This document shows positions 41,218-52,318 of a stretch of 64,000 nt of DNA, piece after piece. Origin of the DNA: an uncultured Olsenella sp. (lineage in GTDB: Bacteria > Actinomycetota > Coriobacteriia > Coriobacteriales > Atopobiaceae); the NCBI GenBank assembly GCA_900314495.1, contig OMVJ01000004.1, forward strand, positions 1 to 64,000, in the 5' to 3' direction. The stretch's first letter is position 1. The number at the start of each line of letters is the position of its first letter. The notes beneath the pieces are model-generated. The model had not been told where the DNA came from and ran no database searches. It worked only from the letters and a program-made list of their open reading frames with translations. Made by a program: the position numbers and the translations under genes.

Positions 41218-41882
41218 GCGACCCCTCCCCGCTCCACGATGGCCACGTAGTTGCGCAGGATGTTGAGGCCCGTGCGCGAGGACTTCTCGGGGTGGAACTG
41301 CACGCCGAAGACATTTTCGTGCCAGACACCAGAGGCAAAGCTGCGCGTGTAGTGCGTGCGGGTGGTCACCAGGTCGGGCCCCACGTCCTCCGCAAGCGCG
41401 TAGGAATGGGTGAAGTAGACGTTGGCGCCCTCGGCCGTGCCCTGCAGCAGGGGGCACTCGCGGCCGTGCTGCGTGAGGTGAATCTGGTCCCAGCCAACAT
41501 GCGGCACCTTCAGGCGGGGGGACTCCAGCCTGCGCACGGAACCCGGCAGGATGCCCAGGCCCTGGGCCCAAATGTCCTCCGGCGCGTGCTGCAGGGTGCG
41601 CTCGTCCCCGCGCTCGAACAGCAGGTGCAGGCCCAGGCAGATGCCCAGGAAGGGCACGCCGCGCTCGGCGGAGCCCAGAATTGCCTCCGCCTCGCCGGAT
41701 TCCCGCAGGTAGATCATGGCGTCCTCAAAGGAACCGACGCCGGGCACAATGACGCCACCGGCCGCCGCGATGGTCGCGGGGTCGTCCGAGATGACCGCGT
41801 TGCCGCCCGCGTCGTTGATGGAGCGCGCCACGCTGGAGAGGTTGCCCTTGTGGTAGTCCACCACGACGATCTTCTTGCTCAT
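41214..41882 (-). CDS. hisH: Imidazole glycerol phosphate synthase glutaminase subunit
   Basis: 222-residue class I glutamine amidotransferase. The catalytic Cys is in FLGICLGLHLLF and the His-Glu pair in GVQFHPEKSS. VVDYHKGNLSSV at the N-terminus is typical. ATG 41882 shares a base with the hisB stop (TAATG). Works with HisF. Confidence 0.96.
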   Translation of the reverse strand: MSKKIVVVDYHKGNLSSVARSINDAGGNAVISDDPATIAAAGGVIVPGVGSFEDAMIYLRESGEAEAILGSAERGVPFLGICLGLHLLFERGDERTLQHAPEDIWAQGLGILPGSVRRLESPRLKVPHVGWDQIHLTQHGRECPLLQGTAEGANVYFTHSYALAEDVGPDLVTTRTHYTRSFASGVWHENVFGVQFHPEKSSRTGLNILRNYVAIVERGGVA

Positions 41883-42514
41883 TACAGGGCCCCCTTCGTG
41901 GACGGGATGCCGGTCACGCGCGGGTCGTCCTCCACGGCGGTGCGCAGCGCCCGCGCGCAGGCCTTGAACGTGGCCTCGATTATGTGGTGCGCGTTGGTGC
42001 CGGCAATCTTGTGCAGGTGCAGCGTCATGCCAGCCTGCCGCGCGAAGCCGACGAAGAACTCCTGCGCCAGCTCCGTGTCGAAGGTGCCCACCTTGGCCGG
42101 GCCAATCTCCACGTCCCAGTACAGCTCCCCGCGGCCAGAGATGTCCACGGCTGCCATGACCAGTGCCTCGTCCAGCGGCACGGCCACGCTGCCAAAGCGG
42201 CGGATTCCCTCCTTGGTGCCCAGGGCCTGCGCCAGCGCCTGACCCAGCACGATGCCCGTGTCCTCCACGGTGTGGTGGTCGTCCACCCAGGTATCGCCCT
42301 GCGCGTGCACCGTCAGGTCGATGAGCGAATGGCGGCCCAGGGCGTTGAGCATGTGGTCGAAGAAGCCGACGCCCGTGGAGATGTCGCACTTGCCCGTGCC
42401 GTCCAGGTCCACCGTGACGGTGATGTCCGTCTCGCCCGTCTTGCGGGATATGGTTGCGGTTCGCGTACCTGCGACCTGCGTGCCAGCTGCCTGCGTGCCT
42501 GCGGTCTGCGCCAT
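41882..42514 (-). CDS. hisB: Imidazoleglycerol-phosphate dehydratase
   Basis: 210 residues, monofunctional HisB. Metal-binding motifs [24 protein letters not shown] and [13 protein letters not shown] are intact. The first ~18 residues are an unusual tandem AGTQ-type repeat ([18 protein letters not shown]), outside the conserved fold. ATG 42514 is one base after the hisC stop. Confidence 0.96.
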   Translation of the reverse strand: MAQTAGTQAAGTQVAGTRTATISRKTGETDITVTVDLDGTGKCDISTGVGFFDHMLNALGRHSLIDLTVHAQGDTWVDDHHTVEDTGIVLGQALAQALGTKEGIRRFGSVAVPLDEALVMAAVDISGRGELYWDVEIGPAKVGTFDTELAQEFFVGFARQAGMTLHLHKIAGTNAHHIIEATFKACARALRTAVEDDPRVTGIPSTKGAL

Positions 42515-42515
42515 G

Positions 42516-43625
42516 CTATGCCTCCTTCGAGCTCTGCGAGAGGATCTGGTTCAGCGCCGCGAGCACGCGGTCGTTCTCCTCTGGCTTCCCTATGGTGACG
42601 CGAAGGCAGCCCCCAAGGCCCGGCGTGGACGAAAAGTTACGAACCAGAATCGAATGCCGGTCGCGCAGGGTGGCCCAGACGCGCGGCGCGTCCGGCACGC
42701 GCACGCACAGGAAGTTGGCGCAGCTGGGCCAGACGGTCACGCCCAGGCCCCCCATGCCGAGAAGCGCCTGGTAAACGCGGGTGCGCTCGGCCTTAATGCA
42801 GTCGATGGTGGGCTGGAAGTCCGCGCGGGAGTCCGCGATGACCTCCGCCGCCGCCTGCACCAGCACGTCCACGGTGTAGGGCTGGCGCACCGCCGCCAGA
42901 GCGCCCACCACGGAGGGGTCCGCCAAAATGTAGCCCAGGCGGCCGCCCGCGAAGGCGAAGGCCTTGGAGAAGGTATGCAGCACGGCCAGGTTGGGGTAGG
43001 TGTTCACCAGGTCCTCACAGGTTGTGCCGTCCGGCGCGAACTCCATGTAGGCCTCGTCCAAGAGCACGATGCCGGGGCAGGCCTGGCACAGGCGCGCCAC
43101 GTCCTGGCGGGAGGCCACGTCGCCCGTGGGGTTGTTGGGCGAGGTCAGGATGACCAGGTGCGCCGTGCGAGCGGCCTCCACCAGGGCATCCATGTTGGGA
43201 CGCAGGGTGACGGGGTCGCGCGGCACGTCCACCACCGGCGTGTCGACCAAGCCGGCGTAGAGGCCGTACACGGAGAACGTGGGCGGGCAGTTCACCAGCA
43301 CATGTCCCGGCCCGCCAAAGGCCAGGAAGAGGTTGAAGAGAAGCTCGTCGCCACCGTTGCCCACGCAGACCTGCGCCGGCGTCACGCCGTGCCAGTCCGC
43401 AATCCTCTGCCGCAGGGCGTCCGCCAGGGGCACCGGGTAGCGGTTGAGGGGCGTGGCCGCCAGCGCGGCGTTCAGGCGCTCGCGCACCGCGGGCGGCATG
43501 CCGTAGGTGTTCTCGTTGGCGGAGAGGTTGACCTCCACCGGCGAGAAGCCCGGATCGTAGGGCTCAAGCGCCGCGGCGGACGGGCGCATCAGGGCGCGTA
43601 CCTGGTCTGATATGGCTAGGGCCAT
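42516..43625 (-). CDS. hisC: Histidinol-phosphate aminotransferase
   Basis: 369 residues, fold type I PLP enzyme. [10 protein letters not shown] (substrate), [10 protein letters not shown], the LLDEAYMEF Asp and the Schiff-base Lys in [16 protein letters not shown] are all present. It ends with SSKEA just before hisB. Confidence 0.96.
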   Translation of the reverse strand: MALAISDQVRALMRPSAAALEPYDPGFSPVEVNLSANENTYGMPPAVRERLNAALAATPLNRYPVPLADALRQRIADWHGVTPAQVCVGNGGDELLFNLFLAFGGPGHVLVNCPPTFSVYGLYAGLVDTPVVDVPRDPVTLRPNMDALVEAARTAHLVILTSPNNPTGDVASRQDVARLCQACPGIVLLDEAYMEFAPDGTTCEDLVNTYPNLAVLHTFSKAFAFAGGRLGYILADPSVVGALAAVRQPYTVDVLVQAAAEVIADSRADFQPTIDCIKAERTRVYQALLGMGGLGVTVWPSCANFLCVRVPDAPRVWATLRDRHSILVRNFSSTPGLGGCLRVTIGKPEENDRVLAALNQILSQSSKEA

Positions 43626-43686
43626 GGGTTCTCCCTCGGTGTTCGGGCGCGGACGCGAATTGCGCGGCGTCCGCGCTGCCTGCTCG

Positions 43687-45090
43687 CTACTCCGCGCGGT
43701 CGAAGTCCAGCTTGGGACGGTCGGGCGTGCTCAGCTCGCGCGGCCAGGCGGTGTGCATGGCGTCCTGGGTGGCGGCAACCGGGTCCGCGAAGGTCTCCGT
43801 GCCCTCGGCCAGGAGTTTCTCCCTCATGCCGACCGAGAGCGCGTGCGCCCACAGGCCCTCGCCCTGGGCCAGCGCCTGCACGGCGGGGCCGTCCTTGAGC
43901 AGGCCCTGCGGGGAGTAGCTTATGACGGAGGACCGCTTCACGAAGTCGTAGACGCCCAGCGGATTGGAGAAGGCCGCCGTGCCGCCCGTGGGCAGCGTGT
44001 GGTTGGGGCCGGCCACGTAGTCGCCCAGGGGCTCGGAGGACCAGGGGCCCACGAAGATGGCGCCGGCGTTCTGGATGGAGCCCAGGACGTCGAAGGCATT
44101 GGCGCAGTGCAGCTCCAGGTGCTCCGGCGCCACCACGTTGACGGCGTCCACCGCTGCGGCAAGGTCCTCCGCCAGCACGATGACGCCGTTGTTGTCCAGC
44201 GAGGCACGGGTGATGTCCTCGCGCGGGGACTGGGAGACCAGGCGCTCGATTGCCGCCGTGACCTTGCCGGGCAGGGCCGGGTCGTCCGTGACCAGGTAGC
44301 AGGAGGCCATGGGGTCGTGCTCGGCCTGGGCCATGAGGTCCGCCGCAACGACCACCGGGTCCGCAGTGGCGTCGGCCAGCACGCAGACCTCGGAGGGGCC
44401 GGCCACCATGTCTATGCCCACGTCGCCGGACACGTAGCGCTTGGCGGCGGCCACGAAGGCGTTGCCCGGGCCCACGATCTTGGCCACCTTGGGGATGGTC
44501 TCCGTGCCGTAGGCCACGGCGCCAATAGCCTGGGCGCCGCCCACGGCGTAGACCTCGTCCACGCCCGCGACGGCCGCCGCAGCCAGCGTGTAGGCACTGA
44601 GCGAGCCGTCGCGCTGGGGCGGGGTCACCATGATCACGCGCTTGACGCCCGCGACCTTGGCGGGAATGGTGTCCATGAGCACCGTGGAGGGGTACTGGGC
44701 GCGGCCGCCCGGCACGTACACGGCAACGGAGGGCACGGGCGTGACCTTCACGCCCAGGATGGTGCCGTCGGGCTTGCTGGTGAACCAGGACTGCTCCACC
44801 TCGCGCTGGTGGAAGTCGCGAATCTGCTGGTAGGCAAGGCGGAGGGAGCTCAGGAACTCCGGGTCAACCATATCCAGCGCGCCCTCAACGACCTCCTTTG
44901 GCACCAGGAAGCTCTGGGGGCAGGCGCCGTCGAACTTCATGCAGTAGCCGCGCACGGCCTCGTCGCCGCGCTCGCGCACGGCGTCCACGATGGCCTGGGC
45001 GGACTCCTCCACCTCGCGCGGCAGGGTGCCCGCGCGATTGAGGTCCCTGTTGGTGAGCTTGCGGCCGTCCTTGAGTTCTATGGTCCTCAT
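43687..45090 (-). CDS. hisD: Histidinol dehydrogenase
   Basis: 467 residues. Zinc- and NAD-dependent oxidation of histidinol in two steps. Conserved YVPGGRAQYPSTVLM, GGAQAIGAVAYGT, KIVGPGN, and the zinc/catalytic AEHDP and PNHTLPTGG. Start ATG 45090 with GGAGGACA upstream. Thirteen bases separate it from hisZG. Confidence 0.96.
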   Translation of the reverse strand: MRTIELKDGRKLTNRDLNRAGTLPREVEESAQAIVDAVRERGDEAVRGYCMKFDGACPQSFLVPKEVVEGALDMVDPEFLSSLRLAYQQIRDFHQREVEQSWFTSKPDGTILGVKVTPVPSVAVYVPGGRAQYPSTVLMDTIPAKVAGVKRVIMVTPPQRDGSLSAYTLAAAAVAGVDEVYAVGGAQAIGAVAYGTETIPKVAKIVGPGNAFVAAAKRYVSGDVGIDMVAGPSEVCVLADATADPVVVAADLMAQAEHDPMASCYLVTDDPALPGKVTAAIERLVSQSPREDITRASLDNNGVIVLAEDLAAAVDAVNVVAPEHLELHCANAFDVLGSIQNAGAIFVGPWSSEPLGDYVAGPNHTLPTGGTAAFSNPLGVYDFVKRSSVISYSPQGLLKDGPAVQALAQGEGLWAHALSVGMREKLLAEGTETFADPVAATQDAMHTAWPRELSTPDRPKLDFDRAE

Positions 45091-45103
45091 TTGGAATGTC
45101 CTC

Positions 45104-46771
45104 CTACTTGTTCTGGTCTGCCGCGATGTCGGAGAGGCGCTCCGCCAGGTCGCGGATGCGGGCATCCACGCGGTAGGCCGCGGGACCCGCGAAGAAGCGC
45201 GCCGAGCACTCCAGCACGTCGTCCACGATCACCAGGTCGTTCTCGCGCAGGGTCGTGCCCGTGGCGGTTATGTCCACAATGCGGTCGGTCATGCCCACGA
45301 TGGGGCCCAGCTCTATGTTGCCGTGCAGCTGGATGATGTCCACCTGCTGGCCGATGCGGTCGTAGTACATCTGCGTTATGCGCGGGTACTTGGTGGCCAC
45401 GCGCACCGTGCCGCGCCAGGCGTAGTTGCGCTCCGCCTGGCCCTTGGCGGCCGCGGGCTCCGCCACGATGAAGCGGCAGCCGCCGTAGCGCAGGTCCACC
45501 AGCTGCAGCAGGTCGTAGCCGGCCTCGATGAGGGAGTCGTAGCCGCAGATGCCGCAGTCCGCGCCGCCATGCCCCACGAAGGAGGGGGCGTCCTGGGCGC
45601 GCACGATCACGTACTCCACGTCCTGCTCGCGCACGATGAGCTTGCGGCCGGGGTCGCGCAGGTTGTCCACGGGCAGGCCCGCGCGTTGCAGCAGGTCAAC
45701 GGTGTCGCCGAAGAGCGAGCCCTTGGGCACGGCAATGCGCAGCGGGCGCTCCGACAGGCGCACGCCCGGCGTGGCCACGCCGGAATCGCCCTGCTCGCCC
45801 AGGACCTCCTGCAGGCGCTCCATGGAGAGCGCGAAGCCGCAGGCGGCAATGCCCGGCCGGCCAAGGTTGCCGAGAACCGCGTCGTAGCGGCCGCCGGAGG
45901 CCAGCGAGGCCGCGATGCCGTCCGCGTAACCCTTGAAGATGATGCCCGTGTAGTAGTCAAAGGAGTTGATGATGGAGAAGTCGAAGCGCAGGCGGCCCTG
46001 GCGCACCAGCGGGGCGCAGTTCTGCACCAGCTGGCGCAGGGCGTCGGTTCCGCGTTCGGCCTCAGGCACGCCGGCGGCGGAGAGGAGCTGGTCGATCTTC
46101 TCGATGACGGAGACGTCACCGGAGAGGCGCGGAACCTGGTGCAGGGCGCGCGACTGGTCCGGCGCCAGGCCGGGGGTGGCGTCCACGTAGGCGTCCAGGC
46201 TCACCAAGTCGGACTCGTGCACGTAGCTGAGGACGCGGCGCGAGAACTCAGCGCTGGGAGAGCAGGCCGCCAAGAGCGAGGTCAGCGGCGAGACGGACCC
46301 GCACACGATGCGCCAAGCGGGCACGCCCAGGCGCGCCAGTGCGTCTGCCAGCAGGTTTACGACCTCGGACTCCGCCTTCGTGCCGTCCTCCCCCACCAGT
46401 TCCACGCCCAGCTGCGTGAACTGGCGTGGCTGGCCCTTGAGGGACGACTCCTCGCGCACCACGGGCGCCTCGTAGCGGAAGCGGCACGGCAGCTCGTCCG
46501 CAGAGATGCGGCCCGCCACCAGGCGCGCGATGGGCAGCGTGAGGTCCGGGCGCAGGACCAGCAGGTTGCTGTCGGAGTCGAACAGCTGGAAGGGGGCGTC
46601 CTGGATGCGGCAGCCGCGCTCCAGCACGGCGCGGTCCTCCAAGAGCGGCGTCTCCACCGGCAGGTAGCCGTGCGCGGAGAAGCACTCGCGCACCGTGCTG
46701 GAGATGCGCTCGCGCGCCAGCGCCTCCTGCGGAAGAATGTCCCTGAATCCCCTGGGCGTTCCCTCTATCAA
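45104..46771 (-). CDS. hisZG: Fused HisZ-HisG ATP phosphoribosyltransferase
   Basis: 555 residues. Residues 1 to ~325 are HisZ, a histidyl-tRNA synthetase-like regulatory subunit (TPRGFRDILPQEA, LVLRPDLTLPIARL, FDFSIINSFDYYTGIIF). Residues ~343-555 are a short-form HisG catalytic domain (PLRIAVPKGSLFGDTV, GADCGICGYDSL, LGPIVGMTDRIVDITATGTTL). Short-form HisG normally needs a separate HisZ; here both are in one chain. The start appears to be TTG 46771 after GAGAGGGG. First gene of the operon and the feedback-controlled first step of histidine synthesis. Confidence 0.9.
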   Translation of the reverse strand: MIEGTPRGFRDILPQEALARERISSTVRECFSAHGYLPVETPLLEDRAVLERGCRIQDAPFQLFDSDSNLLVLRPDLTLPIARLVAGRISADELPCRFRYEAPVVREESSLKGQPRQFTQLGVELVGEDGTKAESEVVNLLADALARLGVPAWRIVCGSVSPLTSLLAACSPSAEFSRRVLSYVHESDLVSLDAYVDATPGLAPDQSRALHQVPRLSGDVSVIEKIDQLLSAAGVPEAERGTDALRQLVQNCAPLVRQGRLRFDFSIINSFDYYTGIIFKGYADGIAASLASGGRYDAVLGNLGRPGIAACGFALSMERLQEVLGEQGDSGVATPGVRLSERPLRIAVPKGSLFGDTVDLLQRAGLPVDNLRDPGRKLIVREQDVEYVIVRAQDAPSFVGHGGADCGICGYDSLIEAGYDLLQLVDLRYGGCRFIVAEPAAAKGQAERNYAWRGTVRVATKYPRITQMYYDRIGQQVDIIQLHGNIELGPIVGMTDRIVDITATGTTLRENDLVIVDDVLECSARFFAGPAAYRVDARIRDLAERLSDIAADQNK

Positions 46772-46805
46772 ACCGTTCCCCTCTCGACGCGGTGGGATGG
46801 CGCTT

Positions 46806-46825
46806 CACTTTAGCGCGCTACAGTG
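46806..46825. promoter_or_regulatory. his operator 1
   Basis: Palindrome CACTTTAG-N4-CTACAGTG with one mismatch between arms. It lies downstream of the predicted -10, near the transcription start. Confidence 0.6.
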
Positions 46826-46836
46826 TGTGCGGTGGA

Positions 46837-46856
46837 TACTTTAGCACACTAAAGTG
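46837..46856. promoter_or_regulatory. his operator 2
   Basis: TACTTTAG-N4-CTAAAGTG. Its centre is 31 bases (about three helical turns) from operator 1, so a repressor could bind both on one face. It lies between and over the -35/-10 elements. TrpR/YerC-type repressors bind sites of this kind; the regulator is not in the window. Confidence 0.65.
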
Positions 46857-46865
46857 CCTGTGCAA
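46838..46865 (-). promoter_or_regulatory. Promoter of the his operon
   Basis: Minus-strand TTGCAC (46865-46860), 16-base spacer, TAAAGT (46843-46838). The spacer and -10 overlap operator 2, a classic repressible layout. Confidence 0.55.
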
Positions 46866-47007
46866 TAGTCACACTCGCACTAGTCACACTCATAAATAAG
46901 AGAGAGTAGCATTTTGAAGCTATGGAGTGGTGAATGAGGGGCAGTTCAACGGGAACCTACTCAGGGCGCTCCCCCTCCGCCGAGGCCCCCAGGCGTCGGT
47001 GGCGCCT

Positions 47008-47165
47008 CCCAACAACACGCGTGCTGGCGCGCGTGTTAACTTGCGCACCTAACATACGCGCGGCCAAAGAGACATGCTATGACCCCAGTTGGCAAGCGCA
47101 TTTTGCTCTCACACGTATGTTAACGTCCGGCCCTAACACGCGTGCTGGCGCGCGTGTTGTTGGGG
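47008..47165. repeat. Inverted-repeat element built from AACACGCGTG half-sites
   Basis: Outer ends CCCAACAACACGCG (47008-47021) and CGCGTGTTGTTGGGG (47151-47165) are inverted. Each end region is itself a palindrome of the form AACACGCGTGC-TG-GCGCGCGTGTT. Inside are inverted AACATACG (near 47057) and CGTATGTT (near 47115). About six half-sites in 158 bases. Related to the cluster at 2468-2600. Confidence 0.65.
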
Positions 47166-47257
47166 ATGGCGTACAGCAACGCACCGAGGCCGGCCAGCTG
47201 GAGAAGATTCAGCGAAATCTGGCGGTTTTTCCCAAGCGGGCTCGCCAAACGAAGCGC

Positions 47258-47298
47258 ACAAAAGAGCCCCGCACGTGGACCACTGCCACATGCGGGGC
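47258..47298 (-). terminator. Terminator of the NlpC/P60 gene
   Basis: Stem GCCCCGCACGTGG (47266-47278) / CCACATGCGGGGC (47286-47298) with one mismatch, followed on the minus strand by TCTTTTGTG. Confidence 0.75.
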
Positions 47299-47353
47299 AT
47301 ACATGAAAATCGCTTAGGGCTCGAACCGCGATGCCGTGCGGAACAGAGGCGTC

Positions 47354-48751
47354 CTACAGGGAGCCGCCGCCGATGAAGGTGCCGGGGAAGTACAGGTCGC
47401 GGACGGCCACGCCGGAGCCGGGCTCGGAGTCAATGATCTGACCGCCGCCGATGTAGATACCCACGTGACCGGGGTACCGGCCGCCCCAGGAGTAGTACAC
47501 GAGGTCGCCGGCGACCAGCTCGTCCGCGGACTTGCTCATGCCCGTGATGGCCGCGAAGCCCTCCGGCGAGTGGGAGTTGGTGGAGTAGCCATACGCGAAG
47601 TCCACCAGGCCAGAGCAGGTGAAGGCGGAACCAGAGGGGCTGCCGGACCAGTAGTAGCCGCTCCACTGGTAGCCGGAACCGATTGCCGCGTAGGCGCGGG
47701 CGATGACGCCCGTCGGCGTGTAGGCGGAAGAATTGGAACCGGAGTTGCTGCTGGAGCCGCCGTTGTAGGTGCCGGAGCCAGAGTTGCTGCTGGAGCCGCG
47801 ATTGGAAGTGGAACCGGAGTTGGAACCGGAGTTGGAACTGCTGGAGCTAGAGGACCCGGAGTTGGAGCTGCTGGAACCGGAATTGCTGGCAGAGCCGCCG
47901 TTGGAGCTGGAGGAACCGGAGTTTGCCGAGCTGTTGGAGCCCGTGTTGGCGCTGGAGTTCGAGGCGCCGGAGTTGGAGCTGCCGGAGTTGGAGGCGGAAG
48001 AGCCCGACCCCGTGGAGCTGGAGGAGCTGGAAGCTGAGCCGTTGTTGGAGGCGGCCTTCTTGGCAGCCTCCTCCTCCGCGGCCTTCTGCGCGGCCGCGGC
48101 AGCCTCGGCGGCAGCCTTCTGCTGGGCCTCCCTCTCCGCAGCCTCCTGGGCGGCAATCTCCGCCTGGAGCTCCGCGGACAGGCCGTTGTAGTAGTTCTGG
48201 GCGGAGCTGGCGGCAGCCTGGGCGGACGCCTGCTTCTGCGCAGCGTCCTCGACCTCCTGCTTCTGGGCGGCCTGCTGGTTCTCCAGGTCGGACTGCTGCT
48301 GGTGAAGGTCTGCCGAGAGCGTCTTCACGTTGTTGACGGCCTCCGTCTTGGACTCGGAGACCTTCTCGGCGTAGTGGACGCGCGTGACCAGGTCGTCGAA
48401 GTCGTTGGCGCCGAGCACGATGGAGAGCAGGCTGGTGGTGCCGCTGGTGTAGTCGTCCTCCACCACCTGGGCCAGGGTCTTGCGCGCGGCGTCCAGCTGA
48501 ACCTGCGTGTCAGCAATCTGGCCATTCAGGTCGTCGATCTTGGCGTTGGTCTGCGCAAGTGCGTTGGCAGCGTCGTCGTAATCGTAGTTCGCCTGCTCGG
48601 CCTCACGCGAGAGCGAGTAGTACTGCTGACGGGCGGACTCAACCTCACCGGAAGTCACGGCAAGCGCGGGCGCGGCGGAGCCGAAAGCCAGCATGGCGGA
48701 GACGAGCCCCGCAATGACTGCGCGGCGTGCACTGAAGTGCGGTTGGTACAT
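47354..48751 (-). CDS. Secreted NlpC/P60 hydrolase with Ser/Asn/Gly-rich linker
   Basis: 465 residues. A Sec signal peptide (AVIAGLVSAMLAFGSAAPALA) is followed by a coiled coil ~35-235 and then a low-complexity linker of about 115 residues, almost only Ser, Asn and Gly. The C-terminal NlpC/P60 domain has Cys379 in FTCSGL and His429 in PGHVGIY. The coiled coil resembles that of the hydrolase at 35973, but here a flexible spacer could reach through the wall. The signal peptide is Sec-type, not Tat-type. Start ATG 48751 after GGGAGGTTTC. Confidence 0.88.
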   Translation of the reverse strand: MYQPHFSARRAVIAGLVSAMLAFGSAAPALAVTSGEVESARQQYYSLSREAEQANYDYDDAANALAQTNAKIDDLNGQIADTQVQLDAARKTLAQVVEDDYTSGTTSLLSIVLGANDFDDLVTRVHYAEKVSESKTEAVNNVKTLSADLHQQQSDLENQQAAQKQEVEDAAQKQASAQAAASSAQNYYNGLSAELQAEIAAQEAAEREAQQKAAAEAAAAAQKAAEEEAAKKAASNNGSASSSSSSTGSGSSASNSGSSNSGASNSSANTGSNSSANSGSSSSNGGSASNSGSSSSNSGSSSSSSSNSGSNSGSTSNRGSSSNSGSGTYNGGSSSNSGSNSSAYTPTGVIARAYAAIGSGYQWSGYYWSGSPSGSAFTCSGLVDFAYGYSTNSHSPEGFAAITGMSKSADELVAGDLVYYSWGGRYPGHVGIYIGGGQIIDSEPGSGVAVRDLYFPGTFIGGGSL

Positions 48752-48897
48752 GAAACCTCCCTTGGGATTGGGATCTCTTGGGTGGTACTAGGAAGCCCGC
48801 GCCACGAGCGGCACAGGCCATAAGGTTGCAAACATATGTCAACATACCACACCGCCCTTACGATGCCAAAACGTTGCGGCGCTCGCACACACAAGGA

Positions 48898-48929
48898 CCG
48901 CCTTTCTGAAACTGCGTTCAGAAAGGCGG
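48898..48929 (-). terminator. Hairpin downstream of uvrA
   Basis: Perfect 12-bp stem CCGCCTTTCTGA (48898-48909) / TCAGAAAGGCGG (48918-48929) with an 8-base loop, then TCCTTG on the minus strand. Likely uvrA terminator despite a short T-run. Confidence 0.6.
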
Positions 48930-49008
48930 CCGGTTGCTTCCGCGGGAGCCACGCGCACGGAACTTACGTCCTAGTGCCGCGGAGCCCTACTCGTTGCGCA
49001 ACAAGCGC

Positions 49009-51897
<2,889 letters not shown>

Positions 51898-51992
51898 GCT
51901 TTGGCTCCGTCCCTATCGAGGCACCACCGGGATGGCGTGCCCCACTTTGCAGCGGGCAACAGTCTATACGACCGCGCGGCGCTCAGGCGTAA

Positions 51993-52004
51993 GAACAGAT
52001 GTTC
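51993..52004. promoter_or_regulatory. LexA (SOS) box upstream of uvrA
   Basis: GAACAGATGTTC matches the Gram-positive LexA core GAAC-N4-GTTC, and flanking AA/TA bases extend it. uvrA is a standard SOS gene. Confidence 0.7.
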
Positions 52005-52110
52005 TACATTATTCCCCCGCACTCGGGTAGGGGCGAACAGCCACGAGGCGCCGCCTGCAGGCGTGTACCACGACTTCCGGCAGGACCCATACTTTGGGTG
52101 CCCAAGAATC

Positions 52111-52215
52111 TTGTACACCTTAACTCTTGTTGTCACATATCAGGTTCAATGCCAACTGGCTTTATAGCATGTCTACATGCCGCGGACTGTTTCTGCATCG
52201 TGTTGAGGTGTACAA
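52111..52215. repeat. Inverted repeat pair
   Basis: TTGTACACCT (52111-52120) and AGGTGTACAA (52206-52215) are perfect inverted copies; matching continues for about four more bases with one mismatch. Possible miniature element of about 105 bases. Confidence 0.4.
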
Positions 52216-52259
52216 CTTTTCGGGACCCTCTGAGTAGCCAAGCTGCTAGAACCGCAGGT

Positions 52260-52277
52260 CGCAGGCGCGCGCCTGCG
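52260..52277 (-). terminator. Possible terminator of the DUF4173 operon
   Basis: Perfect 18-bp GC-rich palindrome (CGCAGGCGC/GCGCCTGCG), 42 bases past the DUF4173 stop. No T-run follows directly. Confidence 0.3.
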
Positions 52278-52318
52278 GTGTGGTGCGCCCACGGACCATC
52301 TATCGCGCGGCCAAAGCC

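Larger units (their letters stand above)
46872..47353. other. Gene-free stretch between his operon and NlpC/P60 gene
   Basis: No credible gene: the plus-strand frame at 46934-47317 is broken up by repeats and has atypical composition. It contains the AACACGCGTG repeat element and the terminator of the gene at 47354. Confidence 0.5.
51898..52318. other. uvrA upstream region
   Basis: About 420 bases without a credible gene. It holds the LexA-type box, an inverted-repeat pair (52111-52215) and an 18-bp palindrome after the DUF4173 gene. Confidence 0.5.

Noticed and set aside
45104-46771. Histidyl-tRNA synthetase
   Set aside because: The N-terminal half is a HisRS paralogue but lacks the anticodon-binding domain and continues into a HisG catalytic domain, so it is HisZ-HisG.
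46934-47317. 127-residue plus-strand frame between hisZG and the NlpC/P60 gene
   Set aside because: It translates palindromic repeats and the terminator on the opposite strand; composition is atypical and no homology is recognisable.
47769-48191. Glu/Pro/Leu-rich plus-strand frame
   Set aside because: It is the reverse reading of the Ser/Asn/Gly linker of the NlpC/P60 gene.
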